This document shows positions 27,260 to 35,548 of a stretch of DNA of 57,197 nucleotides, one piece after another; the stretch's first letter is position 1, and each line of letters begins with the position of its first letter. Position numbers and translations under genes: made by a program. This DNA comes from a bacterium. GTDB lineage: Bacteria > Hydrothermota > Tepidihabitantia > SM23-42 > JAOAFX01. The notes below the pieces were generated by a model that was not told the origin of the DNA, ran no database searches, and worked only from the letters and a program-made list of their open reading frames with translations. The stretch is taken from NCBI GenBank assembly GCA_036382775.1, contig DASVHD010000035.1, positions 92,804-150,000 on the forward strand. Reading direction: 5' to 3'.

Positions 27260-28059
27260 TGGATCAAGGATCGAACATTTCGGGGTTCACCCTGCACCAG
27301 ACCTATGCGCGAGTGCATTTCTCGGCGAGCCGGCGGCTTGATATCTATCTCCATGAAAACTCGATCCCGCCCCGCCGATTAACGCTCGATCCCGACGCCA
27401 TATCAGTGCATGAGCACGTGGTTTCGCTGGATCGTTCGCGCGCCGTGAACGTTGTGGAACACCTTTTCTCGGCCCTGTACGGGCTTAGGATCTTTAACCT
27501 GAGGATCGATCTTTACGGCAACGAGATACCGTTTTTTGACGGCTCAAGCTATCCCTTTATCATGCCGCTCGCGCGGGTCAAGACGAACGCCCCGGCTCAA
27601 CCATCGCATCACATCCCTCTGCTCGAACGTATTTCCGTGGGCAGCGGAAATTCCTTTATTCGATACGAACCAGCCAGGACTCGCCGGGACCCGCTGGTCG
27701 TGGACATGACGCTGTCCCACCCTTACATAAAGAAACAGCGTATCGAGCTGGAAGTCACGCCGCGCTCATACCGCGCGGAGATCGCGCCGGCACGCACTTT
27801 CGTTTTCACGACCGAGGACGATCCGCGGCTTAAAGAACTCCCGCCCTATGGCATCGGCATCACCCGCCGCAATATCTACAGCGCCTCGCCGCTGCGGTTC
27901 CCGGACGAACCAGTGCGTCACAAGATCCTGGATCTTCTCGGCGACATGTTCGTATTGCGGAAAATGATCTCCGGCAAGATCATCGCCCGCAACACATCGC
28001 ACCGGCTCAACCTGAGGTTCGTAAAAACACTGCTGGGTTACCTCGATTTCGATCATTAA
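27256..28059 (+). CDS. lpxC: LpxC, UDP-3-O-acyl-N-acetylglucosamine deacetylase
   Basis: 267 aa, shorter than the 305 aa of E. coli. Zinc and catalytic residues are all found: VVEHLFSAL (Glu68, His69), HKILDLLGD (His222, Asp226) and TSHRLN (His249), with the same +4 and +27 spacing as H238/D242/H265 in E. coli. FFDGSSYPF is also conserved. It performs the committed step of lipid A synthesis. ATG 27256 overlaps the lpxD stop. Confidence 0.94.
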   Translation: MMDQGSNISGFTLHQTYARVHFSASRRLDIYLHENSIPPRRLTLDPDAISVHEHVVSLDRSRAVNVVEHLFSALYGLRIFNLRIDLYGNEIPFFDGSSYPFIMPLARVKTNAPAQPSHHIPLLERISVGSGNSFIRYEPARTRRDPLVVDMTLSHPYIKKQRIELEVTPRSYRAEIAPARTFVFTTEDDPRLKELPPYGIGITRRNIYSASPLRFPDEPVRHKILDLLGDMFVLRKMISGKIIARNTSHRLNLRFVKTLLGYLDFDH

Positions 28060-28091
28060 AAAACCGGCGCCCGTGAAATTCAGGCGCCGGT
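28058..28091 (-). terminator. terminator between lpxC and the DUF4412 gene
   Basis: ACCGGCGCC (28063-28071) pairs with GGCGCCGGT (28083-28091), perfect 9 bp. On the minus strand it is followed by TTTTTT, so it ends the DUF4412 transcript; the hairpin also lies directly after lpxC. Confidence 0.8.
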
Positions 28092-28124
28092 GCGTCGATA
28101 TATCTCGTATTGTTTTTGCTGTCC

Positions 28125-28931
28125 TTACTTGCCGCCCGGGATCATGCTGAAATCGACCTTTTTGTAATCGGCCGGGATCGTGAACAGATCCGCGCTGAGA
28201 TCCTTGACCGCGACGTCTGAAACGGTCATCTCGGTCGTGGTCGTTTCGCTCTTTCCCTTGCTCGTGGTCGTTTCGGTCGTTAACGATTTGACCGCGAAGC
28301 CCATGGTCTTGTATATCTCGATCTCTTTATCGATCAGGGAATCCAGACCCATGATACCTGACTTAATCGATCTCATGCTGTAAGCGAACGAGATCTCTTC
28401 CATTGGTATCCCGGTCGTGGTCCACATTTCTTTTCTCGATTCGATATGGCTGTTTACCTTCATGATCAGGACCTTCATCTCCATATCGTAGGCATTGGTG
28501 ATCACGAAGTGCTGGCACTCATAACCACCAACCGTTTCCGGGTCGAGTTCCTGCACCGTACTGGTCGGGTTGGTGATCTTCATCTGTATGAACTTTCCCA
28601 GGGCGCCGACCAACTGCAACAAAGAATCCATCGACATTTCAATATAGGTTTTCTTCTCCGGATCAACGATCGTAATGGTGTTGCCGGTGCCCTTGTACAG
28701 CCACCAGCCCCCCTTCTGGCCGAGGCCGCTCTTGCCTTCGACCTGCACGAATTCCTCGCGGACCAATCCGCCCTGAGCGTACACGTGGTGAATATCAGTG
28801 GTCGAATCGCCCTTGCTCGACCGGACGAACGTCGACGTCCATTCGATGCCGGCAAAACCCATGCCGGTCAGAAAGACCATCGCTGCCAGACCGATTCCAA
28901 TAATGCACGTACGCATTGTTTTAATGTTCAT
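28125..28931 (-). CDS. periplasmic DUF4412-type protein
   Basis: 268 aa. Signal peptide (MNIKTMRTCIIGIGLAAMVFLTGMGFAG). The mature part has the beta-rich LolA-like pattern of DUF4412 proteins (EWTSTFVRSSKGDSTTDIHH, GGLVREEFVQVEG, ITIVDPEKKTYIEM, GGYECQHFVI) followed by a Thr/Ser-rich segment and FTIPADYKKVD. The family is uncharacterised; a lipid- or envelope-related periplasmic role is inferred from the fold. ATG 28931 has AAGGAGG eight bases upstream and a consensus promoter. Confidence 0.7.
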   Translation of the reverse strand: MNIKTMRTCIIGIGLAAMVFLTGMGFAGIEWTSTFVRSSKGDSTTDIHHVYAQGGLVREEFVQVEGKSGLGQKGGWWLYKGTGNTITIVDPEKKTYIEMSMDSLLQLVGALGKFIQMKITNPTSTVQELDPETVGGYECQHFVITNAYDMEMKVLIMKVNSHIESRKEMWTTTGIPMEEISFAYSMRSIKSGIMGLDSLIDKEIEIYKTMGFAVKSLTTETTTSKGKSETTTTEMTVSDVAVKDLSADLFTIPADYKKVDFSMIPGGK

Positions 28932-28958
28932 GCCTGAACCTCCTTCTTGGATCAGTTC

Positions 28959-28986
28959 ATTATAACTGCCCCATAGGCAATGTCAA
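28959..28986 (-). promoter_or_regulatory. promoter of the DUF4412 gene
   Basis: Minus strand TTGACA (28981-28986), 16 bases, TATAAT (28959-28964), a perfect match. Confidence 0.8.
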
Positions 28987-29022
28987 GTCACATTCAGTGG
29001 CATGCCCGTCGGTATTTTGTTA

Positions 29023-29051
29023 TTGACATACCGGTGGAGAGGGCTTATAAT
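29023..29051 (+). promoter_or_regulatory. promoter of the DUF4159-DUF4175 operon
   Basis: TTGACA (29023-29028), 17 bases, TATAAT (29046-29051), a perfect consensus. GTG 29057 is 5 bases downstream, so the mRNA should be leaderless. Confidence 0.85.
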
Positions 29052-29056
29052 AAATC

Positions 29057-29695
29057 GTGCACATGACGCTGCTGGTATCATTATTACTGTTTTTCTCCCA
29101 GTACGATTTCACGATCGGCCGGCTCAAGTACGGCGGCGGCGGCGACTGGTATTCGAACCCCTCGTCGCTGCCCAACCTGCTGCGGGCCGTCAGCTCGCAG
29201 ACGTCGATCCGCGCCGCCCCCAAGGAAGGCGTCGTGGAGATCACCGATCCGCAGTTGTTCCAGTATCCTTATCTCTACCTCAACGGCCATGGCAATATCC
29301 GTTTCACGGACGAAGAAGTGAATATCCTTCGTTCCTATTTTGCGGCTGGCGGTTTTTTGCATGCGGACGATAACTACGGCATGGATTCGTCGTTCCGCCG
29401 GGAGATCCAGCGCGTGTTCCCTGATGTCACGCTCATGGAACTGCCGTTTGACCATGATATCTATCACTGTTTCCATGATTTCCCCAACGGACCGCCCAAG
29501 ATCCATGAGCACGACAAAAAAGAAGCTCAGGGATTCGGCATATTCTACGAAAACCGCCTGGTGGTATATTACACTTATCAATGCGATCTCGGCGACGGCT
29601 GGGAAGATCAGGATATCCACAACGACCCTGAAGAAAAACGAAAAGCCGCCCTCGATATGGGGGTCAATATCGTCGTTTATTCCCTTACCCACTGA
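29057..29695 (+). CDS. DUF4159 domain protein
   Basis: 212 aa. A hydrophobic N-terminus (MTLLVSLLLFFS) leads into FTIGRLKYGGGGDWYSNPSS, then YLYLNGHGNIRFTDEEVNIL, RSYFAAGGFLHADDNYG and ALDMGVNIVVYSL, the DUF4159 pattern, a class-I-amidotransferase-like fold without a catalytic triad. It is probably periplasmic. The start GTG 29057 is set by the promoter; ATG 29063 is possible. It precedes DUF4175 by 29 bases; the pair is often found together with MoxR/vWA genes, which are absent here. Confidence 0.8.
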   Translation: MHMTLLVSLLLFFSQYDFTIGRLKYGGGGDWYSNPSSLPNLLRAVSSQTSIRAAPKEGVVEITDPQLFQYPYLYLNGHGNIRFTDEEVNILRSYFAAGGFLHADDNYGMDSSFRREIQRVFPDVTLMELPFDHDIYHCFHDFPNGPPKIHEHDKKEAQGFGIFYENRLVVYYTYQCDLGDGWEDQDIHNDPEEKRKAALDMGVNIVVYSLTH

Positions 29696-29724
29696 TCCGC
29701 TGATCAAGCCGGGATGATCTCAGC

Positions 29725-32700
29725 ATGGACGCGATCGAGATAATCCGCGATAAAGTCGAAAAGTATGGACGGCGCCAGAGCATGGCCGATATTTTGGCTC
29801 TGGTCTTGACCGCAGCCGGTCTTGCGGTTATCGCCGCTTCGGTCGCCCTGTTATTCCTCAAATCGCCATGGTTTGGACTGATCGGGATCGTTCCCTTTAT
29901 TTTATATCGGCGGCGCCGGGTAATCGACCGGGCGCGGGAGCTCGAACGTTGCGCAGGCCTGGAAGGGGAACTCGTCAACAGCCTGCAATTATCCCGGATC
30001 GCGCCGGATAGCCGCGAGCACTACTCATCCCAGCTCATCCACGCGTACATTGAAGGATCAGCCCAGAAAGCGAGAGTGATCGACAGTGTCGGGATGGTAT
30101 CGCATGCGGGACTGAAACGCGCGCTGTTCTTCTGCCTGGTCGCCATTGTGCTCGGCCTGCTGTATCCGGCACTCATGCCTTCACGGTTCTGGTTTTCTCT
30201 CCACCATCAGGCGCAATATGTCGTCGATCCCGAGCATGGTTCCTATGACAAGAACGCGGAAGCTGTCCTGACGATCGAATTCCTCGGTCCCTATGTGCCG
30301 CAACGCGTTGCCTGCGTGTTCACGGATCCGCTGGCGCCCGGCAAAAAACGCGAGACCATCACGGTCACTGACGGCATCGCCCGCCAGAAGATCACGGTGC
30401 AGTCCCAATTCACGTATCATTACGAATTTGCAGGCATGCGCACTCAGGAATACGCCATTACCGCCAAAGCACCGCTTTATCTCAGGGAGATCGCGTTTGA
30501 ACTCGATTACCCTGCTTACCTGGATATGACAAACGATGTCAAAAAAACGCGCATCCTGATCGCGCCGGCCGGCACCCGGGTCATAATGACCGGCCGCGCT
30601 TCCCAGCCGCTGCGCTGGGCCCGGTTTGAATACTCGGACACGGTCATTGATTGTGCTTGCGCCCGCGACTCGTTCAATGGCGCTTTCGCCATCAGCAAAA
30701 GCTCTGGTGCCCGGCTTTTCCTGACGTCCGCAAGCCGCGCGACGGAGACGATCGAAATTTACGCGATACCGGATCTGGCGCCGCTGGTGGACGTGTACTA
30801 TCCGGCCGCCGACATCAACATGCCGGTCGACCTGATCGTGCCGCTGGGCATCCGGTGCAGCGATGATTACGAGCTGCAAAGCGCCATCCTCCATTATCAA
30901 TTCAGGGAGGATGCACAGCGATCCCTGAAACTGAAGAGCCATGCGACCGAAGACACGATCGAGTACGAGTGGGACCTTTCCGACCTGGGCATGTTACCGG
31001 GGGACCGTATGTCCTACTATGTCACGGTACGCGACAATGCCGGCAACCAGACCAAAAGCAGGACCTATACCGTTTACTTCCCGACCATGGAACAGATCTA
31101 TCAGGATGTCACCGACCAGGAGAACATGCTCCAGGGAGACATCCGGGAGATGTCGAACCAGCAAGCGAAAGAATCAAGGGAAGTAGAGCGGATCAAGGAC
31201 AAGCTCATGAAGCAGCGCGAACTCGACTGGGCCGACAAGGAACGGCTGAAAGAGATGATGACGCGGGAAGAAACGTTCGTGAAAAAACTCGATGAATGGC
31301 AGGAGGAACTACGGCAAACGATCGAGCAGCTGGATAACGGCATCCTGCTGGACCAGGAATCGATCGAACGCCTGAAGGAAATAACCAGGATCCTCAACGA
31401 GATCGCGCCCGAGGAGATGCGCAGTGCTTTGGAGAATCTCGAACGCGAGCTGGCAAAAAACCCTGAGGATATAAAAAAGGCGCTGGAGAACCTGAAAGAC
31501 GCACAGGATGAATTCACCCGGTCTTTGGAACGGACACTGGAGATCCTGAAACGCTATCAACAGGAAGAAAAACTGAGGGAACTGGCCCAGCAAGCACAGG
31601 ATCTGGCACGCCAGGCGGAAAACATCCCCCCTGGATCCGATACTGCTCAGACAGTCAGGGACAAGGTAAAAGAGCTGCAGCAGAAGATCGACAGCCTGGC
31701 TGCGGAGATCGGTAAACTGGCTGAATCCGAAGGTCTCGAGCAGAACATCAAGGATGAGCTGAACATTCTTTCCCAAAAGGCCGGGGATATTTCGTCCAGT
31801 GACCAACCCCCGGGCAAGACCGAGCAGGACCTGAACAAACTTGCCGCGGACCTGCAAAGGCTCTATGAACAGCTCACGCAGGGCCGGAGCGCAAAGTTAA
31901 GAAAGAACATCCTGGAAACCATCCACCAGCTGATCGATATCTCAAAGCAGGAAGAAAGCTTGACGGTCATGAAGGATATCGATCCGGACATGCAAGACCA
32001 GATCATCGATGCCACCAGGACCATCGCCGACAGCATGTACGGTCAGCAGAAAAAGAGCCTGTACGTGATGCCCGGTACCGGCAAAAAAATCGCCCGGGCG
32101 ATCAAAGAAATGGAGCAGGCGAGGACCAAAGGCAGCCTGCGCCAGTCCGGTCGCGAAAACGCGCGCTCGGCAATGGCACAACTGAACATCGCCTGCCTGG
32201 AATTAATGGAGGGCCTTGATAAGGGATCCGAGGGCAGCTCCTCCACGGGGATGGACCAGTTCCTGCAAAACCTGTCAAGCATTGCCCAGGGTCAGATGTC
32301 GCTCGGGCAGTCGATGATGAGTCTCTTTCCTCTCCCGATGGCCGGCCCGAACGCGGAAATGATGAGCCAGATGCGCAGCCTTGCCGGCAAGCAACGCGAG
32401 CTGCGGCAGGCGCTCGAATCACTCGGGAACGAATCCGGAACCGGCCAGTTGGATCAGGGCGTGCTCGATAACATGGCGTCGGAGATGAAAGAACTCGAGC
32501 AAGCGCTATACCAGTACAAACTTGACCGCACGCTGATCGAACGGCAACAGATCCTGATATCGCGTCTGCTCGATGCGCAAAAATCTATCCGCCAGGAAGA
32601 TTTCCGGAAAGAAAGAAAAAGCGTGACCGGTGAGGATATGATCCGTTTGTCGCCGGGTGCGCTGCCGGACCGTTTGGGGATCGATGAACTGCGGGAACGT

Positions 32701-32787
32701 CTTTTACGCGCCCTGAAAGAACCGTATCCCGAAGAGTACGAAATCTATATTCGGGAGTATTTCAAAACCCTGCTGGAGGAAAAATGA
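29725..32787 (+). CDS. DUF4175-type large membrane coiled-coil protein
   Basis: 1020 aa. Two membrane helices near the N-terminus (about 24-62) and a third at about 130-150 precede a periplasmic beta domain (about 160-440), then some 450 residues of charged coiled coil rich in Glu, Gln, Lys and Arg (REMSNQQAKESREVERIKDK and following). The layout is that of DUF4175 (TIGR02302-like) proteins. Function unknown; an envelope-spanning scaffold is likely. A weak Shine-Dalgarno precedes ATG 29725. Its stop starts a chain of ATGA overlaps leading to the TPR gene. Confidence 0.78.
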   Translation: MDAIEIIRDKVEKYGRRQSMADILALVLTAAGLAVIAASVALLFLKSPWFGLIGIVPFILYRRRRVIDRARELERCAGLEGELVNSLQLSRIAPDSREHYSSQLIHAYIEGSAQKARVIDSVGMVSHAGLKRALFFCLVAIVLGLLYPALMPSRFWFSLHHQAQYVVDPEHGSYDKNAEAVLTIEFLGPYVPQRVACVFTDPLAPGKKRETITVTDGIARQKITVQSQFTYHYEFAGMRTQEYAITAKAPLYLREIAFELDYPAYLDMTNDVKKTRILIAPAGTRVIMTGRASQPLRWARFEYSDTVIDCACARDSFNGAFAISKSSGARLFLTSASRATETIEIYAIPDLAPLVDVYYPAADINMPVDLIVPLGIRCSDDYELQSAILHYQFREDAQRSLKLKSHATEDTIEYEWDLSDLGMLPGDRMSYYVTVRDNAGNQTKSRTYTVYFPTMEQIYQDVTDQENMLQGDIREMSNQQAKESREVERIKDKLMKQRELDWADKERLKEMMTREETFVKKLDEWQEELRQTIEQLDNGILLDQESIERLKEITRILNEIAPEEMRSALENLERELAKNPEDIKKALENLKDAQDEFTRSLERTLEILKRYQQEEKLRELAQQAQDLARQAENIPPGSDTAQTVRDKVKELQQKIDSLAAEIGKLAESEGLEQNIKDELNILSQKAGDISSSDQPPGKTEQDLNKLAADLQRLYEQLTQGRSAKLRKNILETIHQLIDISKQEESLTVMKDIDPDMQDQIIDATRTIADSMYGQQKKSLYVMPGTGKKIARAIKEMEQARTKGSLRQSGRENARSAMAQLNIACLELMEGLDKGSEGSSSTGMDQFLQNLSSIAQGQMSLGQSMMSLFPLPMAGPNAEMMSQMRSLAGKQRELRQALESLGNESGTGQLDQGVLDNMASEMKELEQALYQYKLDRTLIERQQILISRLLDAQKSIRQEDFRKERKSVTGEDMIRLSPGALPDRLGIDELRERLLRALKEPYPEEYEIYIREYFKTLLEEK

Positions 32788-32803
32788 CAATGGACTCATC
32801 AAT

Positions 32804-32866
32804 ATGACAACAAAAAATTATCTAAAGAATTATTCGCATACTGCTTTTATGGGGTTTATAGCATGA
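32804..32866 (+). CDS. 20-residue mini-ORF linking DUF4175 and the TPR gene
   Basis: MTTKNYLKNYSHTAFMGFIA from ATG 32804. A seven-residue frame (32784-32807) overlaps the DUF4175 stop by ATGA and ends in an ATGA at this start; this frame ends in an ATGA at the start of the TPR gene (32863). It may serve only to carry ribosomes; whether the peptide matters is unknown. Confidence 0.3.
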   Translation: MTTKNYLKNYSHTAFMGFIA

Positions 32867-33591
32867 TGCCAGTACTGCTGCTGGCTTTGATCTGCGGCGA
32901 TTCGCTACCGGCTGTGGACAGCCTTGAGGACCTGCTGCGGCGGCAGCCCGGCATGGCTCATGCCGTGGAATTGAACCGCCGCTACTGCGCTGAAGGTCGC
33001 TTTGACGAGGCGGCCAAAATGCTCGGCACCTATGAAGAACGCGCTTTGGCCGGAGAAAAAGGCATGGTCAATTTCCTGATCGCCGAAGCTCACCTGTTCG
33101 CGGGAAAGATCATCGATGCGCGCCAACATTATCTCCAGACCGCTGCCCGGTTTTCCAGTACCGCCATCGCCAACGACGCGTTGGAGAGGTTGTACCTTAT
33201 CGAAGTCTGCCGCAAGGATACCGCTCTCATGACACGCCTGATCCGTGCCCTCTGCTATCAGTCGACATCCCAGCTTGTGCCGGCCGAGGAATCCCTGAAG
33301 ATCCTGATCCCGACCGCACTGGGAGACTATGCGCTGTATTTCACGGCCCTCAATTTCGAAGCTCAGGACAAGATCCCGCTGGCGCTGAGCGCACTGCAGG
33401 AACTGGCGGTAAAATTCCCCAACCACACCATCCATACCGTGGACATCCTGGCCGCACGCCTTCATGTCCAATTGAAGAACTATAAGACCGCTGCCGCGCT
33501 CCTGGAATCGTTGATCGTAAGAAAACCTGAAACCATCTACGCGGTGCAGGCGCGGGCGATGCTGAAAGAGCTGGATCTCAAAAGGCGTTAA
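32863..33591 (+). CDS. exported TPR protein
   Basis: 242 aa. Residues 1-17 (MMPVLLLALICGDSLPA) form a short signal sequence. The rest is helical repeats (RRYCAEGRFDEAAKML, AHLFAGKIIDARQHYLQTAA, ALSALQELAVKFPNH), like YbgF/BamD-type periplasmic TPR proteins. It belongs to the DUF4159-DUF4175 operon by position and by the ATGA chain at its start; it lacks its own Shine-Dalgarno. A partner-binding role with DUF4175 is inferred. Confidence 0.7.
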   Translation: MMPVLLLALICGDSLPAVDSLEDLLRRQPGMAHAVELNRRYCAEGRFDEAAKMLGTYEERALAGEKGMVNFLIAEAHLFAGKIIDARQHYLQTAARFSSTAIANDALERLYLIEVCRKDTALMTRLIRALCYQSTSQLVPAEESLKILIPTALGDYALYFTALNFEAQDKIPLALSALQELAVKFPNHTIHTVDILAARLHVQLKNYKTAAALLESLIVRKPETIYAVQARAMLKELDLKRR

Positions 33592-33784
33592 CGCTGCCCC
33601 GGATTATTCCGTTTTATGTCGGAAACAGCGAATTGAATAAAGGTGTATCTCCAATCAGAACCTCGGAAATACACATCCCCCTTCTTCCCCCTTTAAAAAG
33701 GGGGAAGAAGGGGGATTATAATCGACCAAATTATTCTCGGCGGACAAATAAAATTGACAGGTATCTGATTATATAGTAAATTTG
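33592..33784. repeat. convergent intergenic spacer with long perfect hairpin
   Basis: Between two convergent genes lies a palindrome of about 42 bases (33675-33717): ATCCCCCTTCTTCCCCC, TTTAAAAA, GGGGGAAGAAGGGGGAT. No U-run follows on either strand at once. It resembles other GC-rich palindromes of this window (37332-37378, 40024-40050, 55216-55266) and may be a dispersed repeat that also blocks transcription. Confidence 0.6.
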
Positions 33785-35191
33785 TTATGGGTTTTCTTTT
33801 CCGGTCCAGCAATAGGTGCACAGATCGCGGGCCGGCAGCTTGGTTGCAGATATCATGTCCTGGAGTCTTTGATACTTCAGCGACGTGATATTCAGGTCCC
33901 TCTCCATCAACCTTATCATCTTTTCATATTCTTTGGATTCAGGATCGAGATAGGCTTTCACGTTCTTCCGATGCCTGCCGTGCATTGATTTAAGGACGCG
34001 CCGCGCGAAGAGCTCATCCAGGGCGCGCGTGGAAAACAGATACTTGCACGGGAACATCAACGCCGGGCAGGCTGGACGGACGTGGAGTTCCCTCGCGCCG
34101 GAATTCCAGAGTTTGACCAGCAGAAAATTCTTCAGCTGGGTCCCGCGCACGATCGAATCCTCGGTAATGACCATCCGTTGACCCCGGATTATGGAATCAA
34201 TCGCGATCTGCTTCATCAGCGCGACCAGGTCCCGGGTATCCTGTGATGGCGGCACATAGCTCCGCGCCCAGCCGGGCGTGTATTTCAAGAGGGGCACTCT
34301 GATCGGGATACCTGATTCCTGGGCGTACCCGTGCGCGTATGCGGTCCCGGAATCGGCAATACCGGCGACAAAATCAGCCTGGACATTGTCCCGGCGCGCG
34401 ATGATCCGGCCGGAATATTCGCGGAATTCTTCGACGTTCATGCCTTCATACTCGGATGCCGGGAACCCGGTATACACGAACAGGAAGGTGCACAGCTGCA
34501 TGGTCTTGCGCGGTGCCTTCAGGCGGATCGAGCGGCTCGGCGTCATCTGTATGACCTCACCCGGGCCCAGGAACCTCTTGGTCGAATACCCGAGGTTCTT
34601 GTAAGAACATGTTTCCGTTGCCACGAGCCTCGTGCCGCTCTTTTCCGCGAGCACCAGCGGGCTTCGGCCGTACCGGTCCCGCGCCGCAATGATCCCGTCG
34701 GCCCCAAGAAAGATCATTGACATTGATCCCCTGATCCGGTCGTGCATGTATTCTAAGCCATCAACAAGGTCCTTTCCCTGGTTGATGAGCTTGGCGGCCA
34801 GCTCGATCTGGTTGACCTTGCCATTGGGCATTTCCGAGAAGACCGCTCCCTCCCTGATCAATTCTTGCGCCAGTTCGTCCTGGTTATCGATGAAACCGAC
34901 GCCGCAGATCGCAAATTCGCCGAACTTCAGGCGCAGGGTTAGCGGCTGGGTATCGCGGTCGCTGATGACCCCGACGCCCGCGTAGCCGTTCATGCCGATG
35001 TAGTCCATATCCTCGGAAAAACGCGATTTGAACTGGGCACGGGCAATGTTGTGGATCTTCTTGTTGAGGTTATGGCCATCGTACATGGCCATGCCGCCGT
35101 ACGATGTCCCGAGGTGAGAATGGTAGTCGGTTACGTAGAACAGGTCGTTCTTGCAATCCTTGCTCGAAATGACCCCGACTATGCCGCTCAT
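33785..35191 (-). CDS. PurF-like amidophosphoribosyltransferase homologue lacking the N-terminal nucleophile Cys
   Basis: 468 aa, glutamine amidotransferase class II domain (1-230) plus a PRPP-binding domain (about 260-420; RMVITEDSIVRGTQLKN is the PRTase loop). It begins MSGIVGVISS: the residue after Met, Cys in functional PurF, is Ser here (codon AGC). DYHSHLGTSYGGMAMYDG replaces the QHRGQE block of ordinary PurF. GVGFIDNQDELAQEL and IIAARDRYGRSPLVL are conserved amidotransferase elements. It may use free ammonia or another amide donor, or have a different role. No purine genes are adjacent, and no Shine-Dalgarno is clear at ATG 35191. Confidence 0.8.
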   Translation of the reverse strand: MSGIVGVISSKDCKNDLFYVTDYHSHLGTSYGGMAMYDGHNLNKKIHNIARAQFKSRFSEDMDYIGMNGYAGVGVISDRDTQPLTLRLKFGEFAICGVGFIDNQDELAQELIREGAVFSEMPNGKVNQIELAAKLINQGKDLVDGLEYMHDRIRGSMSMIFLGADGIIAARDRYGRSPLVLAEKSGTRLVATETCSYKNLGYSTKRFLGPGEVIQMTPSRSIRLKAPRKTMQLCTFLFVYTGFPASEYEGMNVEEFREYSGRIIARRDNVQADFVAGIADSGTAYAHGYAQESGIPIRVPLLKYTPGWARSYVPPSQDTRDLVALMKQIAIDSIIRGQRMVITEDSIVRGTQLKNFLLVKLWNSGARELHVRPACPALMFPCKYLFSTRALDELFARRVLKSMHGRHRKNVKAYLDPESKEYEKMIRLMERDLNITSLKYQRLQDMISATKLPARDLCTYCWTGKENP

Positions 35192-35272
35192 AGTCTGATC
35201 TGCTCTGTTGCCATATGTTAGTGAATAACCGGCTCTATTCTATGCGATAAATCTATAAACTCTGATAGATAC

Positions 35273-35479
35273 TTATGATTTGGCTTTCTCCAGCTCTTTC
35301 GCATAGCCAACAAGAATTCTACCGAGCCGGCGATAACCCGCTTTCAAATACCACTTCCTCAGCCATACGGCAGCAGTTTTTTTCATATCATCGGGGAGCC
35401 TGTCAAAATCATCCTTTGCCTGTCTTGCTGCCTCATCCATTCCCGCTAAGATCTCTTCGCTCGTCTTTTTTTCTAGCAT
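35273..35479 (-). CDS. small helical protein, function unknown
   Basis: 68 aa, MLEKKTSEEILAGMDEAAR..., all-helical and charged, ending in AKELEKAKS. ATG 35479 is preferred because GGAGG lies six bases upstream (an in-frame ATG at 35491 would put the Shine-Dalgarno inside the gene). It has a perfect promoter at 35521-35548. No known domain is recognised. Confidence 0.6.
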   Translation of the reverse strand: MLEKKTSEEILAGMDEAARQAKDDFDRLPDDMKKTAAVWLRKWYLKAGYRRLGRILVGYAKELEKAKS

Positions 35480-35520
35480 AAGAACCTCCATGTCGCATCA
35501 CCGCTATATAACTATATTAT

Positions 35521-35548
35521 ATTATATTGGCGATTTGCCTGATGTCAA
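35521..35548 (-). promoter_or_regulatory. promoter of the 68-aa protein gene
   Basis: Minus strand TTGACA (35543-35548), 16 bases, TATAAT (35521-35526), perfect. The -35 box overlaps the stop codon region of the pmbA-like gene. Confidence 0.8.

Noticed and set aside
33675-33717. Rho-independent terminator
   Set aside because: The hairpin is long and perfect but lacks an adjacent U-run on either strand; called a repeat instead.
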